DNA of 64,000 nt from Microcoleus vaginatus WJT46-NPBG5 (GCA_019359355.1 JAHHHM010000005.1:186001-250000); one strand, 5' to 3'. Shown: positions 31,137 through 41,140, numbered from the stretch's first letter. A program made the numbers and translations. Notes: generated from the sequence alone by a model not told the origin.

Positions 31137-33701
31137 TTAGAGTCCGCCGCGAGAAATCAGATAGGCTCCCCAGAGGGCTGCCACACCGGCTAGAATCGTA
31201 GACCAAATAGGGTGGCCACTGTGGCTGGTTTGACCGGCAGTCGTCGAGAGCGTTTCAAGATCCAGCCACGGAGTCGCACCCCGGCGAAACCAGCCGGTTG
31301 CAATCACCTGCTTATTGACAAAATCGCTGGGACGAGGGGAATGAGGCCAAAGATTGCCGATTGGGCCAAATTTTGAAAGGTAGTGCAATTTCACGAAGCC
31401 GGCAGACGTTTGCAAAATTAAATCCTGTCCCAGCCAGTTGCCAATTCCTTTACGTCCCAAAAGCTTACCTTCTAAACGAACCGGCAGGCTATCCACCGGC
31501 AAGGCAGCGGGATTTGCCAACAAAGCCGGCAAGCTCGATTCCTTTGACAAATTAGCCGGTTTGATATCTGGGAAAAAAGAATTGATCCGCATAACCGTAC
31601 CCAAGCAAAATCCAGTCAGCACAAGGCCGGTCAGCAGCCATTGATGATCGCGTAACACCCAACTAATTTCTGGAATACGCAGCTGGACACCCACCCAACC
31701 GAGCAGCCAGAACACAGCGCCAAAGATTAAACCAATCAGCACTCCAAAATAGGGAGCACCTTGTAGCAATAAGTCCTTACTTTTCAGGGGTGAGTTTTGA
31801 ATCGCAGGAGAAACCGGCTTTTTCTTGCCTTTCTTCGCTGCCGGCTCAGGAACCGGCAAATCCAACTCGGTTTCTAACTTCCAAAAGCGGGCATACAGAG
31901 CCAAAATATTCAGCCGATCACCCAGAGGAGGATGGGCGTTGTTAATCGTCAGCCACTGCCGGTAAGGGTTACTGCGATCCCACTCCAGCAAGGGTTCAAT
32001 AGGTGTTAACGGATAACAACTGCCCAGCGTGATTGCCTGCCGGCATCCCACCGGCATCAGTAGATCAAAGCCTTCGAGGAGATAGCTGGTTGAGCGCTGT
32101 TTTCCGACATCACTGGCAATCCCAATCGCTATTTTTAGTAAAGCGCGAGTCAAGCCATTAGGATTGCCGGTAGTTTGTGTCGCCACCCGATCGCTGTAGT
32201 AAAGCCGCTGCCGCGATAGCCAAAAAGCCGGCCAGCGGAATACCCAATAGATCCCGTAAGCCAGGGAAGAAATCACCGCCATTGTCCCGCCGAAAACTGC
32301 CGAGAGAAACGGGGATTGGATTAGACGTTGCCCGCGTTCTTCCCAGTCAGCGGCTTGCCAGTAGATCAGATAAGGAATCTGGACAACTAGAACCGCCACA
32401 GACATTAAAGCCAAATCCCAGTTGGCAATGTGCCCTAGTTCGCCGGCATAAATTGCAGCAATTTCGTCATCTGCCAATTGATCCAACAAACCCTGACTCA
32501 CCACAATCCGGGCAGTCCGGGGCAGGTTGCCATAACTAAGCGCCACCGGCGCATTAATCGGCAACACCTTCAAAGTCGGCCAGGGCCATTTTTTCTTCCA
32601 GCAAATGCGTTTCAGCATCTTAGCCGCTTCTGGACTATGGGTTTCTAAAGCCTTCACTGACAAGGGCTTTTGACCATAAAACAGCTCTAGCAGTCCATCA
32701 AGTAACCAGGGCGACAATATTAGCAGCGCTAGCAAAATCATCAAAATAGACTGCGTTTGGTCATAGTAGAAAGCTTGAATAGGCGACATAGAGGGCAGTT
32801 TCACTAAGATGTCGTTGATGCTAGACATCCCGAAGTGAACAACAGCGCGAATAACCACCAGCATCAGGAAGACCGTTGCCCCCTGTAGTAACCACAAACG
32901 CCATTGCTTGGGATCTCGCAGGGGCTTCCAATTTTGGGCGCGGCCGGCATTACGCCAACTCGGTTGATAGTCCTGAATTTGGGGCGTAGGGGTTGGCAGC
33001 AGTTCTTTCTCCCCCTCTTCTTTTCTCCCCCCACCGGCAGATGGCTGAGTCTCCTGATTTGGGAGAGCCGGCGGGTTGGCAGAACGCCGATATGAGGGCG
33101 GTGGTGGGGGCGGAACTGCTTTGGGCAGACTCTGCCTAGGTTTTACCGGCAGGTTATCGAGAGGGACGAAGCCGGTGGGATTGGCACCGGCTTCTGAGGC
33201 TGGCGGCAGGTTATCGAGGGGAACAAAGCCTGTGGGATTGGCACCGGCTTCTGAGGCTGGCGGCAGATTATCGAGGGGGACAAAGCCCGTGGGATTGGCA
33301 TCGGCTTCTGAGGAGGTTGGTGCCGGTGAACTTTGAAAGGCAGTCGGGTTAGAAGGCTGTAGCGCTTGAGGGGAAACCGATTTTTTTTGGGAGAAACGCG
33401 CTTGCAAATCGGCGAGTGTGCGCCTCGCCCACTGTTTAACCTGGCTTTTCTCGCTTTTGCTCAGTGTTTGGCAGAGGGCAATGGCCTTTTCTGCTTTGCC
33501 GATGCGCTCGTAGGCGACGACCAACCCCATCTGAGCACGCAAAAGTGAAGGTTCATGGAGTTCAATCTCACAGATGCCTTCTAGGTGAGCAATCGCCGCT
33601 GAATAATTACCCTGCTTTAGTGCGGCTAAACCCGTCTCTAGGGAAGGAGTTACCCCAGAAGCGCCGGCACTAGAGGGAGGGGGTTCGGGAATTGAGGTCA
33701 T
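31137..33701 (-). CDS. M48-like membrane protein lacking zinc ligands
   Basis: This 854-residue protein has TPR-like helices at about 20-105, then a Pro-rich linker with three 19-residue repeats (132-185, unit NPTGFVPLDNLPP). Two membrane helices follow (about 270-290 and 315-340), then an M48/HtpX-like domain (about 345-640) and a C-terminal region with further hydrophobic segments. In M48 proteases the zinc site is HExxH plus a downstream Glu. Here the helix reads YAGELGHIANWD, so the first His is Gly420. The segment aligned with the R-E-Y/F-x-A-D Glu reads RLYYSD, with Leu500 in its place. Fold and surroundings are kept, so a non-proteolytic role is likely. Confidence 0.85.
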   Translation of the reverse strand: MTSIPEPPPSSAGASGVTPSLETGLAALKQGNYSAAIAHLEGICEIELHEPSLLRAQMGLVVAYERIGKAEKAIALCQTLSKSEKSQVKQWARRTLADLQARFSQKKSVSPQALQPSNPTAFQSSPAPTSSEADANPTGFVPLDNLPPASEAGANPTGFVPLDNLPPASEAGANPTGFVPLDNLPVKPRQSLPKAVPPPPPPSYRRSANPPALPNQETQPSAGGGRKEEGEKELLPTPTPQIQDYQPSWRNAGRAQNWKPLRDPKQWRLWLLQGATVFLMLVVIRAVVHFGMSSINDILVKLPSMSPIQAFYYDQTQSILMILLALLILSPWLLDGLLELFYGQKPLSVKALETHSPEAAKMLKRICWKKKWPWPTLKVLPINAPVALSYGNLPRTARIVVSQGLLDQLADDEIAAIYAGELGHIANWDLALMSVAVLVVQIPYLIYWQAADWEERGQRLIQSPFLSAVFGGTMAVISSLAYGIYWVFRWPAFWLSRQRLYYSDRVATQTTGNPNGLTRALLKIAIGIASDVGKQRSTSYLLEGFDLLMPVGCRQAITLGSCYPLTPIEPLLEWDRSNPYRQWLTINNAHPPLGDRLNILALYARFWKLETELDLPVPEPAAKKGKKKPVSPAIQNSPLKSKDLLLQGAPYFGVLIGLIFGAVFWLLGWVGVQLRIPEISWVLRDHQWLLTGLVLTGFCLGTVMRINSFFPDIKPANLSKESSLPALLANPAALPVDSLPVRLEGKLLGRKGIGNWLGQDLILQTSAGFVKLHYLSKFGPIGNLWPHSPRPSDFVNKQVIATGWFRRGATPWLDLETLSTTAGQTSHSGHPIWSTILAGVAALWGAYLISRGGL
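33148..33318. repeat. 57-bp tandem repeat inside the M48-like gene
   Basis: Three 57-base units start at 33148, 33205 and 33262 and encode 19-residue repeats in frame. They differ at only a few bases, so they are recent. Confidence 0.9.
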
Positions 33702-34168
33702 AACTCCTCCTTTGGCTTACTTCCCAACCATAACCCACAAGCGTTTCACCCAACCTGCTCGCTTCATAGAATCTTTGCGAAACTGGACGTAAAAGCGAAC
33801 CCAATTCCCACGAAAATAGTAATGAGTAATCAATATGGATAAGCAGGCCGGTACTTACTGCCTTCGCACCGAACGAGCGCATGAGGGAGAAGAGAGGGGC
33901 TAGGGAGAAGAGATCGGAAAATTAAATTATCGAATTAGCAATTGTGCTATCACGCTCAACAAAGTTAGGGCCTATTTGTTCTAGTAGTTGGAACGAATGC
34001 TGTTATTCAAAACTCAGGGTATTGTCAAGAATATCTTCTTATAAAAAAAGTGAGTTTTTTGAGGTCAATAAACAGGGTGAGAGTAGAAAAACTCAGCTAG
34101 CCATCCAAAACTTTTTACGACAAACACTAGCATAGAAATAGAAACATACACCTAAGCTGAAAACTTTT
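33702..34168. other. Divergent gene-free region
   Basis: These 467 bases separate two divergently transcribed genes and should contain both promoters. A purine-rich AGGGAGAAGAGA stretch at about 33886-33918 repeats a half-unit. No ORF is supported. Confidence 0.4.
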
Positions 34169-34987
34169 ATGGTTGGAACGACAAGCCTTCTTCAACGTAA
34201 TCATGTACAAATACTGGGCAATGGTTCTCAAACGATAGTCTTTGCTCACGGGTTCGGTTCCGACCAAACGGCTTGGCGGCATCAGGTGGCAGCATTTGCC
34301 TCCGACTACCGACTCGTCCTTTTCGATCATGTCGGTGCCGGCAATTCTGATTTTTCTGCCTACAGTCCGCGCCGCTACAGCAGTCTTTACAGTTATGCCG
34401 AAGACTTGCTAGAGCTGTGTTCCGAATTAAAAATTAAGGACTGCATCCTAGTGGGTCACTCGGTTAGTGGTATGGTCAGTTTACTAGCCGCCTTAGTCCA
34501 GCCAGAGGTGTTTAGCCAACTAATCTTTATCAGTGCGTCGCCACGTTATCTCAATGAGGTTAACTATATCGGGGGGTTTGAGCAGTCCGATCTTGACACC
34601 CTTTACGCCGCCATGTCGTCCAATTACTATGCTTGGGCCAGTGGTTTTGCGCCTCTGGCAATGAGGAACCCTGAAAAACCCGAACTGGCGCTTGAGTTTG
34701 CCAATACCCTGAGTGCTATCCGCCCGGATATCGCTCAAGCTGTGGCGCGGGTGATTTTCCAGTCAGATCACCGGGCTGAGTTACCGCGCCTAAAAGTGCC
34801 GACACTAATTGTGCAATCCAGCGATGATATCGCTGTGCCGGCTGAGGTAGGCCGCTATATGGCAGAGCATATCCCTAACAGTAAGCTGCTGGCGATCGCC
34901 GCCAGTGGCCACTTACCTCACCTGAGTGCGCCCGACGTGGTGACTAATGCCATCAAAGCGCATCTTGATAAATGTGTCAAATTATAA
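34169..34987 (+). CDS. RsbQ-like alpha/beta hydrolase
   Basis: This 272-residue alpha/beta hydrolase is of the RsbQ/KAI2 kind. The oxyanion motif FAHGFGSDQTAW is near residues 25-36, the nucleophile is Ser98 in GHSVSGM, the acid is Asp219 or Asp220 in QSSDD and the base is His248 in SGHLPH. These spacings match the triad described for Bacillus RsbQ (around 96/219/247). RsbQ activates a PAS-containing phosphatase in the energy-stress pathway and is related to plant karrikin and strigolactone receptors. Here the next gene on the same strand is a membrane histidine kinase with a PAS-like region, suggesting a receptor-kinase pair. The ligand is unknown. Confidence 0.9.
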   Translation: MVGTTSLLQRNHVQILGNGSQTIVFAHGFGSDQTAWRHQVAAFASDYRLVLFDHVGAGNSDFSAYSPRRYSSLYSYAEDLLELCSELKIKDCILVGHSVSGMVSLLAALVQPEVFSQLIFISASPRYLNEVNYIGGFEQSDLDTLYAAMSSNYYAWASGFAPLAMRNPEKPELALEFANTLSAIRPDIAQAVARVIFQSDHRAELPRLKVPTLIVQSSDDIAVPAEVGRYMAEHIPNSKLLAIAASGHLPHLSAPDVVTNAIKAHLDKCVKL

Positions 34988-35363
34988 GAAATTGGGCATT
35001 CTAAACAAATGGGATGGAAGCTGCTTGACGCTGAAACTTATTTGTTTAGCTGCTCAGAAAACTGCTTTTGAGTGAGGGAATCAGGATTAGTAGCGGACGT
35101 CGGTAAACAAAAATTAATAAATTTTTGTAAAATCTAAAATATTTATTATAATTAAATTTTTTTTGAAAGGGAAAGTAAGAAATTTGTAAATTTTTTGAGG
35201 ATAAATAATCTTTGCTTTTGAACAATAAAAATTTTTGATAGAGAAAGAAGCGCGGATTGCAAAAGGAAAAACCAACGAATAAAAGGAGCTGAGAAAATTA
35301 GGAAAATAGTTGATAAAACAGAAATATCTCCGTCTTTATTTTTAGAAAATATTCTATTCAGTA
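34988..35363. other. Gene-free AT-rich stretch
   Basis: These 376 bases separate the hydrolase from the downstream kinase. The last 250 bases are extremely AT-rich (poly-A/T tracts), so the kinase probably has its own promoter. No ORF or hairpin of note. Confidence 0.4.
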
Positions 35364-37358
35364 ATGCAAAATTATCGGTGGTTAAATTTGCCGCACAATC
35401 ATCCTGACCGGCTACCAACTTTCAGAGGCGCTATTGTGGGGCTAACGCTGGCTCTAGTGGGTTTTAGTGTCCTAGCTGGAGTGATGCCGGTGTTAATCGT
35501 CGCACCGGCCCTGTTTGCCGCTGCCTTGATGCTGCCACTGCCACCGATGCTTGTGGCGCTGATGCTGGGGCAGAGTGGGTTGCTGACGCTGTCTAGCCAC
35601 AGCAGCGCCCTGCTAGGCCATGACAACGTCTTGCTGACACGTTACAGCATAGCCGTGGGCAGTGCCACCGTTCTGGGTGTCTTAGCACGCAGATTTTTAC
35701 TCGGCATTGAGTGGCAGTTTGCTTCCCGCAACCTGCTCGCATCCCTACTGGAGGCAGACACGACTGCTACTCCCGAAGTTCTTCTGACTCAAGCGCTCTC
35801 CTCCCTGCGCCAATTAGCCCGTGCCGACGCGGCAATTGCCCTGCATCAACTTGACGAAGTCACAGCGGAAGCGCTCGTCTGCCTGCCCCATACGGCGTTG
35901 CCTGATAAACTGACGACGCCTAAACTTTTTGCTGAGGCACTCGCTCAGAATCGCTGCCTTTACTATGCGGATTATCCCAGTAGTGCCGGCGCTGCGCCTG
36001 TTTTGGTTGGCCAAGGCACTCAGTCTCTGGCTGTGCTGCCGTTGCAGGATGCCGGCAACCGGCGCGGGGCAATATTATTGCTGTGGTATCGCCACACTGA
36101 GATTTCTTGGCGCTTAAGGAGGCTGATGGAGTCGCTATTAGCGGGTGTGCGTACCCTCTTGCGCTTCCAAAACACAACGTTCCACTTTGAAAAGCTACAG
36201 GCACGCTACAGCGCGATTCTGGAGACGATTCCTCAGGGTGTAGTGTTTGTGGATGAAAGTGGGGAGCAAAGTTGGCTGAATCATGCTGCAGCTAAGCAAC
36301 TGAATCTGACGCCGGGATCTGTAGAGCCGGTGATGATTTCTCAGGCGATGGCAAAATTACGAACCAGTGCAGAAAATCATGAGGTGATCGCGCAGCAGGC
36401 GGTTAAGTTTTTCTCCCAACCTCAAGCGGAGATTCGAGATTGGTTATGGGTTTGTGCAAATGAAAGCCCGTCGCAAGATGACACTTGGCCGGCAGAAAAT
36501 CATGAACCTAATGCTGCGCCTGTCCCTGAAGGGCGAACAGTGCTGAGTCTTTCCAGCACTCCGACGCGTGTGCGCGATGTGCCCGGTCGCCTCTGGTTGC
36601 TGGATAATGTGACTGAGGGCTATTTCAGTCGCTTAGCGCTGGTTGAGCGCACCCAGCAACTAGAAATTGTTAACCAAGAGCTAGAAGCATTTTCTCACTC
36701 AGTCGCTCACGACCTGCGAGCACCCTTGGCTTCGATCGACGCGTTTAGCCTGCTTTTGCTGAGAGGCTATGCTGAAAAACTCGATGAGGAAGGCGTGGAC
36801 GACCTTCAGAGTATTCGGATTGCAACGGCGCGAATGCGGCAACTGATTGATGATTTGCTACAGTTGGCGCGGGTGGCACGCACGGAAATGCGGCGAGAAG
36901 TGATTGATGTGACCGGCTTGGCCCAGGCAGTTGCGAATAATTTGAAGAAGACACAGCCGGCACGTCAGGTGGAATGGGTGATCGCGGCTGACGTGGTGGC
37001 TAAGGTTGATGGCCCGCTGCTGCAGATTGTGTTTGAGAATCTGCTGGGAAATGCTTGGAAATACACATCTAAACACCAAAACGCTCGAATTGAATTTGGA
37101 GTATTGCCGCAGCCGGCTGATCAAACCGGCCTGCCCTCTCCAAGTCCTATTTACTTTGTGCGCGATGACGGGGCCGGTTTTGATATGACTTACGCGGATA
37201 AGCTTTTTGGAACCTTCCAGCGTCTACACCGCCCTAGTGAGTTTGAAGGCACCGGCGTAGGCTTGGCAACGGTACAGCGGATTATCCACCGACAGGGAGG
37301 CCGAATTTGGGCGGAAGCGCAGGTGGAGAAAGGTGCAACTTTCTATTTCACGCTTTAG
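35364..37358 (+). CDS. Membrane sensor histidine kinase
   Basis: This 664-residue kinase has three or four membrane helices at about 25-115, then a GAF-like domain (about 125-270), a PAS-like domain (about 280-430), HisKA (about 445-515, His in SVAHDLRAPLASIDAF) and HATPase (about 545-664, ENLLGNAWKYTSK, DDGAGFD and GTGVGLATVQRII). The HDLRAPL variant is typical of the phytochrome-like kinase group. No receiver domain is attached or adjacent. It follows the RsbQ-like hydrolase on the same strand after 376 bases. The pairing is suggestive but not an overlapping operon. Confidence 0.92.
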   Translation: MQNYRWLNLPHNHPDRLPTFRGAIVGLTLALVGFSVLAGVMPVLIVAPALFAAALMLPLPPMLVALMLGQSGLLTLSSHSSALLGHDNVLLTRYSIAVGSATVLGVLARRFLLGIEWQFASRNLLASLLEADTTATPEVLLTQALSSLRQLARADAAIALHQLDEVTAEALVCLPHTALPDKLTTPKLFAEALAQNRCLYYADYPSSAGAAPVLVGQGTQSLAVLPLQDAGNRRGAILLLWYRHTEISWRLRRLMESLLAGVRTLLRFQNTTFHFEKLQARYSAILETIPQGVVFVDESGEQSWLNHAAAKQLNLTPGSVEPVMISQAMAKLRTSAENHEVIAQQAVKFFSQPQAEIRDWLWVCANESPSQDDTWPAENHEPNAAPVPEGRTVLSLSSTPTRVRDVPGRLWLLDNVTEGYFSRLALVERTQQLEIVNQELEAFSHSVAHDLRAPLASIDAFSLLLLRGYAEKLDEEGVDDLQSIRIATARMRQLIDDLLQLARVARTEMRREVIDVTGLAQAVANNLKKTQPARQVEWVIAADVVAKVDGPLLQIVFENLLGNAWKYTSKHQNARIEFGVLPQPADQTGLPSPSPIYFVRDDGAGFDMTYADKLFGTFQRLHRPSEFEGTGVGLATVQRIIHRQGGRIWAEAQVEKGATFYFTL

Positions 37359-37426
37359 AGGCGGGCGAGCTTAGAAGATCTTTAAAGAAAACCCGCCCCT
37401 AATTCACGCTTCTACTGGCTTTGTTG

Positions 37427-39055
37427 TTACAAAGATTCCGGTTCCTGGCCGGCAACCACCGGTGCTGTGGCTTTCAATTTTAACCCTGGGTGATCTGCTT
37501 CTACTTGATGCAAATTCCACTCATTTTTAAACAGTAAAACCGGCCTTCCCCAGCTATCTTTGACGGTAACGGTGTTGAACAGCCGCCCGACTTTTTGTAA
37601 TGCTTCCCAGCCGCCGGTCGCCCAACGGGCCACGGAGAAGGGCAGCATTTCCAGTAAGGTTTCCACCCCGTATTCGTTTTGCATCCGAAACTGCACGACT
37701 TCAAATTGCAACTGGCCCACGGCAGCGAGAATTGGGTCGCGCTTTGCTTCATCTGCGGAATACATAATTTGCACCGCACCTTCTTCGCGCAACTCGGCAA
37801 CGCCTTTGCGGAATTGCTTGAATTTAGAAGGGTTAGGATTTTTCAGGTAAGCAAACAGTTCCGGAGAAAAGCAGGGAATGCCTTCGTATTCAAGTTTTTG
37901 GCCGGTATAAATTGTGTCGCCAATTGCAAAAACTCCCGGATTATTTAACCCGATCACATCTCCCGGATAGGCTTCTTCGATGGATTCGCGATCTTGGGCA
38001 AAAAGTTTTTGCGGACGGGAGAGGCGCACGTTTTTGCCGGTTCGGGCGTGATTCACGGTCATGTCTTTTTCAAACTTGCCGGTGCAGACGCGCACAAAGG
38101 CTACCCGATCTCGGTGTTTCGGGTCCATATTCGCTTGGAGTTTAAAGACAAAGCCAGAAAATTCTGGATGAGTGGGGGGCAGCTCACCGACAGAAGTCCT
38201 GTGTGAACCGGGTTTGAGGGCGTAGTCTAAGAACGAGTCGAGGAATAACTGCACGCCAAAATTGGTCATGGCGCTGCCAAAGAAAACAGGGGTCATTTTG
38301 CCGGCATGAACCTGTTCTAAATCTAATTCTGAACCCACTTCATCCAGCAGTTCTAACTCATCTTTGAATTGATAATAAAGGTCTTTTTCTAGCAATTCTT
38401 CGATGCGCGGATCGCCTATATCGAGTGCTGTATCGAGGGCTTCGCGGCTGCCGTGGGCGCTACGCTCAAACAGGTGAATTTGCTGGGTGCGCCGGTCGTA
38501 TACGCCCTTGAAGCGGTCGCCCATCCCAATCGGCCAGTTTACTGCATAGGTTGCTAGACCCAGTTCTTTCTCAATTTCGTCTAGCAGTTCTAACGGTTCC
38601 CGTCCGGGCCGGTCCAGTTTGTTAAAAAATGTGAAGATGGGAATGGAACGCATCCGGCACACTTCAAACAGTTTGCGTGTTTGCGGTTCTAGCCCTTTGG
38701 CGGCGTCTTCCAACATCACGGCGTTGTCTGCGGCGGCGAGGGTGCGATAGGTGTCTTCGCTGAAGTCTTGGTGTCCGGGGGTGTCTAGCAGGTTAATCTG
38801 CCGGCCTCGATATTCAAACTGCAATACTGTGGAAGTGATGGAAATGCCCCGCTGTTGCTCCATTGCCATCCAGTCTGAAGTCGCATGACGCTGTGCTCTG
38901 CGTGCCTTTACAGCACCGGCTTCGTGAATTGCACCCCCGTACAGCAGCAGCTTTTCTGTAAGCGTGGTTTTACCAGCATCGGGGTGGGAAATAATGGCAA
39001 AGTTGCGGCGCTGATCAACCGCTGCTAGAAGTTCGGTTTGCAGTTCTGTGGTCAT
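37427..39055 (-). CDS. prfC: Peptide chain release factor 3
   Basis: RF3 is the translational GTPase that recycles RF1/RF2 from the ribosome. G1 is [14 protein letters not shown]3 is [14 protein letters not shown] and G4 is NKLDR. The RF3 insert [18 protein letters not shown] is present. ATG at 39055 ([10 protein letters not shown]) is chosen over the earlier in-frame start at 39106, because it gives 542 residues and the usual spacing to G1. It stands alone on the minus strand. The downstream convergent gap is only 68 bases. Confidence 0.95.
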   Translation of the reverse strand: MTTELQTELLAAVDQRRNFAIISHPDAGKTTLTEKLLLYGGAIHEAGAVKARRAQRHATSDWMAMEQQRGISITSTVLQFEYRGRQINLLDTPGHQDFSEDTYRTLAAADNAVMLEDAAKGLEPQTRKLFEVCRMRSIPIFTFFNKLDRPGREPLELLDEIEKELGLATYAVNWPIGMGDRFKGVYDRRTQQIHLFERSAHGSREALDTALDIGDPRIEELLEKDLYYQFKDELELLDEVGSELDLEQVHAGKMTPVFFGSAMTNFGVQLFLDSFLDYALKPGSHRTSVGELPPTHPEFSGFVFKLQANMDPKHRDRVAFVRVCTGKFEKDMTVNHARTGKNVRLSRPQKLFAQDRESIEEAYPGDVIGLNNPGVFAIGDTIYTGQKLEYEGIPCFSPELFAYLKNPNPSKFKQFRKGVAELREEGAVQIMYSADEAKRDPILAAVGQLQFEVVQFRMQNEYGVETLLEMLPFSVARWATGGWEALQKVGRLFNTVTVKDSWGRPVLLFKNEWNLHQVEADHPGLKLKATAPVVAGQEPESL

Positions 39056-39287
39056 GCTGAAATTTGGCGGGACGAGGTTACGGAGCTTTAAGTTTGAGTG
39101 TAGCAAAGCTAGCTAAGGATTCAAGTTTTACCCTTAGCACGAACTGCTTGGCTGTCGTGTGCGGAAACTCCCCCCAGATCCCACCCAGCATAAATGTTGG
39201 CTGTCAAAGTTAAAATACATTACAGATGAAGCGGATGAACCGCTGGCAACAATAGCAAAGCCCGAAATGGGTGAGAGGGTCGGTTAA

Positions 39288-39623
39288 ATGGACAAACGAA
39301 AGCTTTTATCAGCACTGTCTCATGGGGCGATATTTTTCAGCACTACGATTGTGTCTGTTGGGATACCGATTGCAGTTTGGTTTGTATCGGATGACTCGGT
39401 TGTGCGAGAAAATGCCAAGGAATCGATCAATTTCCATATTAACGTATGGTTTTATGGAGCCATTATTGCAGCGCTGGCTTTCTTGACCTTTGGGTTGCTG
39501 GGGTTGATTTTGGGTCCTATTGGGTTTCTTATCCACTGGGGACTGACGGTTTTGGCACTTTTACAGGTATTTGGAAATTCTGACCAGCCTTATCGCTACC
39601 CGTTTATTTTCCGCATTCTCTAA
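39288..39623 (+). CDS. DUF4870-family small membrane protein, copy 1
   Basis: This 111-residue protein has three hydrophobic segments: GAIFFSTTIVSVGIPIAVWF, then INVWFYGAIIAALAFLTFG, then LILGPIGFLIHWGLTVLALL. It ends PYRYPFIFRIL. ENAKESINFHIN between helices 1 and 2 and the C-terminal YRYPF motif are family hallmarks. Function is unknown. It forms a tandem pair with the gene at 39840. A GAGAGG ribosome-binding site lies just upstream. Confidence 0.85.
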   Translation: MDKRKLLSALSHGAIFFSTTIVSVGIPIAVWFVSDDSVVRENAKESINFHINVWFYGAIIAALAFLTFGLLGLILGPIGFLIHWGLTVLALLQVFGNSDQPYRYPFIFRIL

Positions 39624-39675
39624 GGCTGCCGATGTGGCAAATGTTCGTGATTGCGCTTGCGCGATCTTTCGGGTA

Positions 39676-39722
39676 ATGGATAATTGGTAATTAGAAAGGA
39701 CAGACCATTACCAATTATCCAT
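39676..39722. repeat. 16-bp inverted repeat between the DUF4870 genes
   Basis: ATGGATAATTGGTAAT (39676-39691) is perfectly repeated in reverse at 39707-39722 with a 15-base loop. It could be a transcript-end hairpin or one of the TAATTGG-type intergenic repeats. It has no T-tract. Confidence 0.75.
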
Positions 39723-39839
39723 GCGCTTTTAAAGGATAGACGAACGCTCTAATCTTAAATAAAAGCGAGCAAATAAAGCGATGCCAGTTTTAGGCCGGTA
39801 TGATTGAACGTATCGTGCAATCAATGGGAGCGTGCTGGT

Positions 39840-40175
39840 ATGAATGACTTAGACAAGCGGAAGCTCTTCTCTGCGCTATGTCATGGAGCGATCTTTTTTA
39901 GCGCTGCACTTGTCTCTATTGGCGTACCGATTGCGATTTTGTTTGTATCGGACGATCCGGTGGTAAAAGATAATGCTAAGGAATCCTTAAATTTTCACAT
40001 TAACCTTTATATTTATGCAGCTATTTTTGGGCTGCTGAGTATTGTCCTGATTGGGATTCCACTGTTAATTCTGTTAGGTATTGCCAGTTTTGTCCTCCCG
40101 ATTATGGCTATTATCGAAGTTCTGGGTAATCCCGACCGGCCTTATCGCTACCCATTTATTTACCGCTTGTTATGA
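39840..40175 (+). CDS. DUF4870-family small membrane protein, copy 2
   Basis: This is a paralogue of the previous gene with the same three-helix plan. ATG at 39840 (MNDLDKRKLFSALCHGAIFF) aligns with the other copy's start and follows a GGAG at about 39828, so the earlier in-frame start at 39804 is not used. It has 111 residues. DNAKESLNFHIN and the end RPYRYPFIYRLL are shared. The proteins differ mainly in helices 2 and 3. Function is unknown. Confidence 0.85.
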   Translation: MNDLDKRKLFSALCHGAIFFSAALVSIGVPIAILFVSDDPVVKDNAKESLNFHINLYIYAAIFGLLSIVLIGIPLLILLGIASFVLPIMAIIEVLGNPDRPYRYPFIYRLL

Positions 40176-40283
40176 TAAGTACCTAAACAGTTGAGTTTAG
40201 ATATAAAAAAGCAGTTTTAGGAATCACCGGCTGTCGGCGTGTAGTGATGGCTAGATAACCATTACACGCCACAGCCAACTTTT

Positions 40284-40817
40284 ATGCGTAAACAATTTTT
40301 ACCCATCGCTGCTTGTGCTTTATTAGGTGCCGGCGCAATCACGCAACCTACCGTTGCCAACACCGAAGTCCCGATCAGTTCCATTCGCTTTGTGGGTGCT
40401 CAGCAAGGCGGACAAGCAAGAGGCATTTTTATTGTACCGGATGGAGACACAACTCGCTCAGCTTATGGTGGCAAGCTGAGTCGTTATGATGTCCACATCT
40501 CTAAAATGCTTGAAGTGGCAAATGTCTATTGTTCTAATAGTTGGAACAGCGTTGAGTGGCATTACTTTGCCGGCGACGGGGACATTAATATGGGGCGATT
40601 TGTCATGAGTTGTAACCTGGTGCGTGATATCCACATTGCTTATGGCACAGGACGACCTGAACGAACTGTGATTCGCTACGGTTATGGGAATGATTCAGCG
40701 ACGGAAGAAAGATATCTGCCGGTTTTGAATCTAAATGGAGATAAAATTCCTAAATTTCAAAGCTTTGTACAGCGCTTTACGCCTGTAGGTAAGGCACAAC
40801 GGATTGATTTACAATAA
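40284..40817 (+). CDS. Secreted protein of unknown function
   Basis: This 177-residue protein has a clear signal peptide: MRKQF, a hydrophobic core LPIAACALLGAGAI and a probable cleavage after VAN (about residue 26). The mature part (about 150 residues) is beta-rich and soluble, with two Cys residues (VYCSNSW and VMSCNLV) that could form a disulfide. No family motif was recognised. It is followed by a hairpin-rich gap. Confidence 0.7.
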   Translation: MRKQFLPIAACALLGAGAITQPTVANTEVPISSIRFVGAQQGGQARGIFIVPDGDTTRSAYGGKLSRYDVHISKMLEVANVYCSNSWNSVEWHYFAGDGDINMGRFVMSCNLVRDIHIAYGTGRPERTVIRYGYGNDSATEERYLPVLNLNGDKIPKFQSFVQRFTPVGKAQRIDLQ

Positions 40818-40986
40818 CATCAAAACACTGTTAATTTCTGAGCAGAAATTGTGTTTTAAACCCAGAAAAATGTAAAGGGTAGATTATATTTATCCTGCTT
40901 ACGTTTTGATTTTTGACGTTTCTTGATATCGCCACACTTGCCTGATAGCCTGTCGGGGTTTAAACAGCCGATTAATAGATAAAATC

Positions 40987-41106
40987 AGCCGGAGGTTTAA
41001 ACCTCCGGCTAATAGCTAAAGCCGGATAAATCCGACAGGAAACTTATTGAATTGGGATTTATTCGACTTAAACGAACCCTCCCAGAAATAGATTTCTGGG
41101 AGGGTT
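40987..41106. terminator. Hairpins in a convergent gap
   Basis: Two strong inverted repeats separate convergent genes. One is a perfect 24-base palindrome, AGCCGGAGGTTT joined to its complement (40987-41010). The other is a 15-base stem (41075-41089 with 41092-41106). Neither has a long T-tract, but they are placed where both transcripts should end. The gap 40818-41140 has nothing else. Confidence 0.5.
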
Positions 41107-41140
41107 GCAGGATGTAAGTTAAAAAAAATCGCTGCACCAA

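Noticed and set aside
33148-33318. Regular 57-bp repeats considered as a CRISPR array
   Set aside because: Units are contiguous with no spacers and code in frame within one protein.
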